Shown here piece after piece: positions 59,581 through 64,000 of a stretch of DNA of 64,000 nucleotides. Position 1 is the stretch's first letter. Each line of letters begins with the position of its first letter. The notes under the pieces are model-generated. The model was not told the DNA's origin. It worked only from the letters and a program-made list of their open reading frames with translations, and did not search any database. The DNA comes from Rugalucina vietnamica. Lineage: Eukaryota; Mollusca; Bivalvia; Lucinida; Lucinidae. The position numbers were made by a program, and so were the translations under genes. The stretch lies in assembly GCA_964017185.1 (NCBI GenBank), contig OZ024877.1:62521211-62585210 (forward strand). Direction: 5' to 3'.

Positions 59581-60296
59581 TTCCGCCAGTAATTTTATAT
59601 TACTGATCGTTCCAAGGCGATACTTCTGTGGTGGTTCTTTTGTTTTATGTCTTGGTGTTTAAATGTTTTGTGCTGTTGGCGCCTTATGTATGTTTTCATA
59701 TTTTTAATTAAGTTTAGGCAACTGAGTTGCCACCTATTGGGAAAATAGCTGCTCACATCAGGAAAACATGTCCGTGCAATAAATACCCCCTTAAACCCCA
59801 CTTTTATATAGCAAAACTGGGGTATGCAGGGGTATACCTATTTTTCTTAGTTTTGCTCCAAAACATAGATTGTGGGTACTCGTTAGAACCGCCTCGGCGA
59901 GGCGGTTCTAACGTGTACCCACAATCTATGTTTTGAGCAAAAAATAAGAAAAATAAAGCAAAATTTATACTGAAAATTTTCATTTTTTACAACTTTAAAA
60001 ATCTCTGTATATTGCATGGGCAAGTTTTCGTAATGTTCGGCTTACGATATGTTTTCATGTTATAAGTACATGTACCTGATTGTTAGTTTAGTTTTTTCCC
60101 ATCTCGGTTTTTGGAGTGGGAATCTTTTTCTGATTGCGCCTTTTCCTGGTCTTTGCCTGTTAGTACCTTTCTAGTCAACTGTCTCAACAGTGAGTAATAT
60201 TAACCTGGAATATCTAATCGGCAGTAACATTGCATCGTAAGTTAGTTCTATGATATTCACACAACCACATGCGATGTTGGTTTGTACAGGCAGTAA
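59581..60296. other. 3' flank of the transposase gene
   Basis: A possible poly(A) signal AATAAA is at 59778-59783, about 200 bases after the stop codon. A palindrome (59838-59958) follows. The remainder shows no gene. Confidence 0.45.
59838..59958. repeat. Near-perfect palindrome (fold-back element)
   Basis: Arms of about 58 bases: AAAACATAGATTGTGGGTAC and TTAGAACCGCCTC on the left are mirrored by GAGGCGGTTCTAA and GTACCCACAATCTATGTTTT on the right, around the centre CGGCGAG. The outer parts (TATTTTTCTTAGTTTTG / AATAAGAAAAATA) still pair. It is likely a small non-autonomous DNA element. In RNA it would form a very stable hairpin about 260 bases past the transposase stop. Confidence 0.9.
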
Positions 60297-60827
60297 AGTT
60301 TTGAATGGGCCCGTATCAGAAAAGTTGGTGATAAGAAGATGACGACCAAGCTCATAAACATTATAACGTATGTTGCATCTTGCATCAATATACAAAATGC
60401 GATTTTTAAACTCAATGGTTATTTATATAATTTTTCTGATATTACACCTAAACATATTTTGAATTTATTTGATAAGCTGGTAACACCAATTCTAAACTAT
60501 GGGAGTGAAGTGTGGGGATTTTGTAACGCACATCAGATCGGAAGAGTTCATTTACAATTTTGTAAAAACTTACTTGGTGTCAAGCAATCTACCCCAAATT
60601 TTTTTGTGTACGGGGATCTTGGACGAATGACTTATCAGTCTTACAGATATGTTAATATAATTAAGTACTGGCTTAAAGTAATATCAAAACCAGATAACAA
60701 GTTGTTAAACATTTTATATTGTCAAATGATAAGTGATTTTGAAGCAAATAATTCTATTATTAATTGGGCAGTACTTGTACGGAAATTATTATGTAAACTA
60801 GGATTTGATTTCATACCATTATTTTAA
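60297..60827 (+). pseudogene. 5'-truncated LINE reverse transcriptase fragment (C-terminal part)
   Basis: The frame is open from 60297; a 162-residue reading from the ATG at 60339 contains LFDKLVTPILNYGSEVWGF (about residues 44-62), then a VHLQFCKNLLGVKQST segment and a YGDLGR segment. These are characteristic of the region downstream of the polymerase motifs in jockey/CR1-type non-LTR retrotransposons of invertebrates. The catalytic FADD-type motif and everything upstream are missing, as is usual for 5'-truncated copies. The family resemblance ends near LVRKLLCKLGFD, so the end is also broken. Not expected to be functional. Confidence 0.75.
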
Positions 60828-61376
60828 TGTTTGCGCATGCGCACTGTGTGGTTTGCTACTTTCACCATGCCCACGGTCGGCGTCGCATAACTCCGTGAAT
60901 ACTCCTCAAAATGAAAATGGGTTACTTGCATTCGGAAGCCTGACATCTAATGCAGAAGTAGAAAATGCAATGATATCTGTTTGTATCATAGTTTGCTCAA
61001 AATTTAGTGGTTTAAAATTAATGAGTTTCTTTTTTTTTCAGTGTAGATGTTTAATATAATTAACTATAGGGGGGAAACTCGGGTTTCAACTCAATAATAC
61101 ATTTATCTTCCTTTTGATACGGCATGTTAGCACGAAACAAAATCATATTCTGTGTTTGAGGTTATGTTGGCAAATAGAAAACACGTAATTGTTTGTTTAT
61201 ATGTATACGACCTCTCCTGTAAATTTCATATTAGGAATATTATAAACGAGATGTATGCAATGTATGCTACGCTTTGAATGTACATGTTTATACTGTTCGC
61301 CATAATTGTGTTTGTATTTGTCACGCTCAATGGCCAATAGGCCTACACTAATGAAATAAAATTCTTCTTCTTCATT
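60828..61376 (+). mobile_element. Probable 3' region and tail of the LINE
   Basis: AT-rich and non-coding. It ends with GGCCTACACTAATGAAATAA followed by an ATTCTTCTTCTTC microsatellite tail (61353-61376), a 3' terminus style seen in invertebrate LINEs. A GCGCATGCGC motif at about 60834 and a block to about 60900 look different and could be an insertion. That the fragment above and this tail belong to the same copy is inferred from spacing and strand. Confidence 0.5.
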
Positions 61377-62290
61377 TTGGGTGAATCTCTGTATCCATTT
61401 ATGTGTTTATCTTGATTAGATTAATAAACAATTACACACTTATTAATCACGTCTATCTTATTCATCATTGGCGATCAAATGTGTCGTTGTATGGCTGTAT
61501 CTCTGATGTGTAGGGTAAGAGGACCAGTGACGGACCAGAGACCAGTGATCGATCGGTTTTGGAAATCGGTTATTTATTTCAAAACGAACATTGAAGCAAA
61601 TCTTATACATAACGGTTTGTCTTGAAAGAAAGTACAAAACATTACCTTATAAACGTGAATCTTGCAATTTCTAGCCTTTAAGGGAGAGGGGGTCATTATA
61701 GGACTGCTTAAAAGCCATGAATGTTCAATAAATTCTACGAGATGAAAAGATCTACATTCGTTCAGACTAGTTAAAGGCTTTAATATCCTAAACAAATAAA
61801 GACCACTCCGAATAACGCTTCAGCTTATTGACAATTGCTCTGATTTTTTTGTGATTGTTTCGTATCATTTTTTACGGAATTTTATGCATTTCACCCAGGT
61901 CTATTCTCTGCTTTTTTTTCTTTACACTCGCAGTTAATTTTCCAGATTGTGTTTCATGGAAAATGATAAACATTTATTTTTCTTTCCGACAATGTACGTA
62001 ACATCCAAGTTGGCTTCAGTTTATGGGAGAAAAAAGGGTACATGTAGTGATCGATCACTGGTACACCTGACATTATTTTACGATAGTGTGTGTGTGTTAC
62101 ATGAGAACGCGACACAACTACGTGATAAAGAAGCATATTGAAAGACATGGAGAAGGTTCAAGCCTGGAGCTGGTATGCAACAATACATGTTCAAATGCAT
62201 GTCTGATTCGACAAATTATCAAGTATGCATATTTTTGATCGTTCACTGCCCCCCCCCCCCCCCCGTATGCTACGTATATTCCTCGTCGGT
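61377..62290. other. Region without recognised genes
   Basis: AT-rich DNA with short open frames lacking any recognised domain. A run of about 16 C occurs at 62249-62265. Nothing else stands out. Confidence 0.5.
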
Positions 62291-62858
62291 GCAGCGAATG
62301 TTTGAACACTGAAACAAAACTTGGTTGACCGCTATTCTTGCATTTTCACACGAATTCACTGAAAATCTCCGAAAACCGCAGAGCATCTTCAACGTCGGCC
62401 ACTTTGTTTCTACGGACCACAGTGACATCAGATCACATTGACCAGTGACGTTGGCCATAACCCATGTTCAAACGGCACGTGAATTTCATGATTTGAACAT
62501 GGGTTCACGGCGTTCGACCCATCTGAAAACCGCTTCAAAGAGCTTTGCTCATAGATATCTATGCAAGAATAGCTGTTTGAAGCCATTTTCAATTAGGCCG
62601 AAAGTCGTGTTGAAACAACAAAACCCAAATTCATGTGTTCAAATTAGGAAATTCACGTGCCGTTTAAACATGGCTTTTGGTTTGATTAAATCTGTAGAAA
62701 CAAAATGGCCGATGCTGAAGAAGCCTCACGGTTTATGACGAGTTTACTAACGTTATTAGTGTTATTTTCAAGAGCTTTTCAAGTTAGGGCCTATTAAGTG
62801 TGAAAATACAAGAATAGCAATCAACCATGGTTTGTTTCAGTGTTCAAACATTCGCTGC
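62291..62858. repeat. Long imperfect inverted repeat (fold-back element)
   Basis: The left arm starts GCAGCGAATGTTTGAACACT (62291) and its mirror CAGTGTTCAAACATTCGCTGC ends at 62858. Inner matches include AAGAATAGC with CAACCA, GGCCACTTTGTTTCTACGG (62397) against GTAGAAACAAAATGGCC (62694), and GGCACGTGAATTTC (62474) against GAAATTCACGTGCC (62658). The arms differ in spacing, so later insertions or deletions have occurred. A separate perfect 12-bp hairpin lies at 62461-62503 (CCCATGTTCAAA / TTTGAACATGGG). Confidence 0.85.
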
Positions 62859-62865
62859 ATCACTC

Positions 62866-62914
62866 GGAAGGTGCTTGAACACGCGGCTTTCAGCCATGTG
62901 TTCAAGCACCTTCC
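62866..62914. repeat. Perfect 17-bp-arm hairpin
   Basis: GGAAGGTGCTTGAACAC (62866-62882) is mirrored exactly by GTGTTCAAGCACCTTCC (62898-62914) with a 15-base loop. It abuts the fold-back element on its left. Confidence 0.92.
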
Positions 62915-62929
62915 TTGTGATCAATCTAA

Positions 62930-62942
62930 TGTTTGAACACTG

Positions 62943-62973
<31 letters not shown>

Positions 62974-62984
62974 ATGGTTGATTA
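62930..62984. repeat. Fold-back end copy interrupted by poly(A)
   Basis: TGTTTGAACACTGAAA repeats the terminus at 62299, is followed by about 29 A, and then ACATGGTTGATTAC, similar to the inner sequence of the same element. Confidence 0.7.
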
Positions 62985-64000
62985 CTTCAGGGACTACCAC
63001 AATTACACAATGCGCTCAAAAGCTGGTAATCATAGTTGTTTGTGTTGCGGTTTGAAATCCCAGTCAATAACTTTTCAATCATGCCAGGAGAGAACAACTC
63101 CATCATAGTGCTATGACGTATAAAATGGGTCTTGCATCATCTCGAAAATCGGGCGCATTTAGTACAGAATTAGAAAAAATTATCTGGCTTTTGTAAAACG
63201 CAAAACCAATGACGCTGGAATAATAATAATGTTAGCATATAACCACAATTGTGTTTTAGACTAACTAGTCCCGGTCTACTATATTTTGAAGATAGACCAG
63301 TCAACGTGACACAGCAAGATGTCGAATTATCTGATAAGCATACTGTATGTGCCTAAACTTGCCAATTATATGTTACATCTGTGCCGAAAAACATAAAACA
63401 GAATAGCAGAAACATGTTATTTATCAATTTGCGCCACTGATAACGCTTTCATTATATGCCAGTATGCAAACACGTGGTCGGTAATAAACCGTTATCATTA
63501 CATGATACACTTGCCCAAGGAGATGCCTATAACGAAGTATAGCATATACTGCCAGCCGCGATATTCTGTCGCTAACAATTCTTTGTTTATTTACAGTTTT
63601 ACCTATAGTTTACATAAATACATATTAAAAATACACACACTGTTAAATCAATGATACTAAAAGTTTGCTACATATCAGGGTAAAAATGTCCATGAAACTG
63701 AATTCCCCATCGGCTTTCTTTCACCCACCTCACAGCACGCCCAATCCGACTTAAATGTTTTAAAACTACCGAGCAACCGAGACACATAGCGGCTATTTCC
63801 AGTCTGTCGGCTGGGATTATTTAAATCAAGGCATAGCACCAGACATTATGACCCAGTACCAAGTTGAGCACTTTAAACGCGGTTTTCAACTAAAACTTAT
63901 ATACATGATATATGTAGTTTACATGATATATGTAGTTTAAATGTTAGGAGATCGTGGTTATCTAGGTGTAGAGAACGGGAATCATGAGCGACTGGCCTTG
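62985..64000. other. Region without recognised genes
   Basis: AT-rich unique-looking DNA. The only structure noted is an 18-bp perfect tandem duplication (ACATGATATATGTAGTTT) at 63903-63938. Confidence 0.5.

Overview
The window looks like nuclear DNA of an invertebrate animal, probably a marine bivalve mollusc. Supporting this are animal-type TTAGGG telomere repeats, a gene with GT-AG introns (one about 6.5 kb long), AT-rich intergenic DNA, and short hairpin transposons and a tRNA-headed SINE of styles I associate with bivalves. The species call is inference; nothing here is bacterial or viral.

Positions 1-46813 are a single tandem array with a period of about 5.38 kb: one nearly complete unit, seven complete units (5376-5396 bp each) and a terminal partial unit. 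Each complete unit holds (i) about 24 copies of a 150-154 bp satellite monomer arranged as two 11-mer higher-order repeats of 1677-1678 bp plus two extra monomers, (ii) a 130-150 bp block of TTAGGG repeats, (iii) two hairpin-bearing modules separated by telomere repeats, (iv) a 700 bp spacer, (v) a third copy of the module and (vi) about 240 bp of degenerate repeats. The array ends at 46574-46813 in the longest telomere-repeat block, which joins directly to non-repetitive DNA. No protein gene is supported in the array: open frames there are either translations of TTAGGG repeats or short frames copied with the unit.

From 46814 rightwards the sequence is mostly unique. A stretch rich in TACGCA motifs (46838-47165) is followed by a multi-exon gene for a CACTA/EnSpm-type (Tnp2-like) DDE transposase, proposed exons 47806-47977, 54484-54533, 54967-55173 and 56871-59580. 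The splice phases are mutually compatible. The last exon carries the catalytic region but needs one +1 frame change between about 57370 and 57410, so the copy is either decayed or contains a sequencing error. Its introns hold several smaller elements: hairpin MITEs, a SINE, paired dispersed repeats and microsatellites.

Downstream lie a near-perfect palindrome (59838-59958), a 5'-truncated LINE reverse transcriptase fragment with its 3' tail (about 60297-61376), and a cluster of nested inverted repeats sharing a TTGAACA core (62291-62984). The last kilobase shows nothing recognisable.

Most interesting are the telomere-bearing higher-order array and the hairpin modules that sit inside telomere repeats within each unit; next is the placement of an intron-bearing CACTA gene immediately beside the final telomere block.
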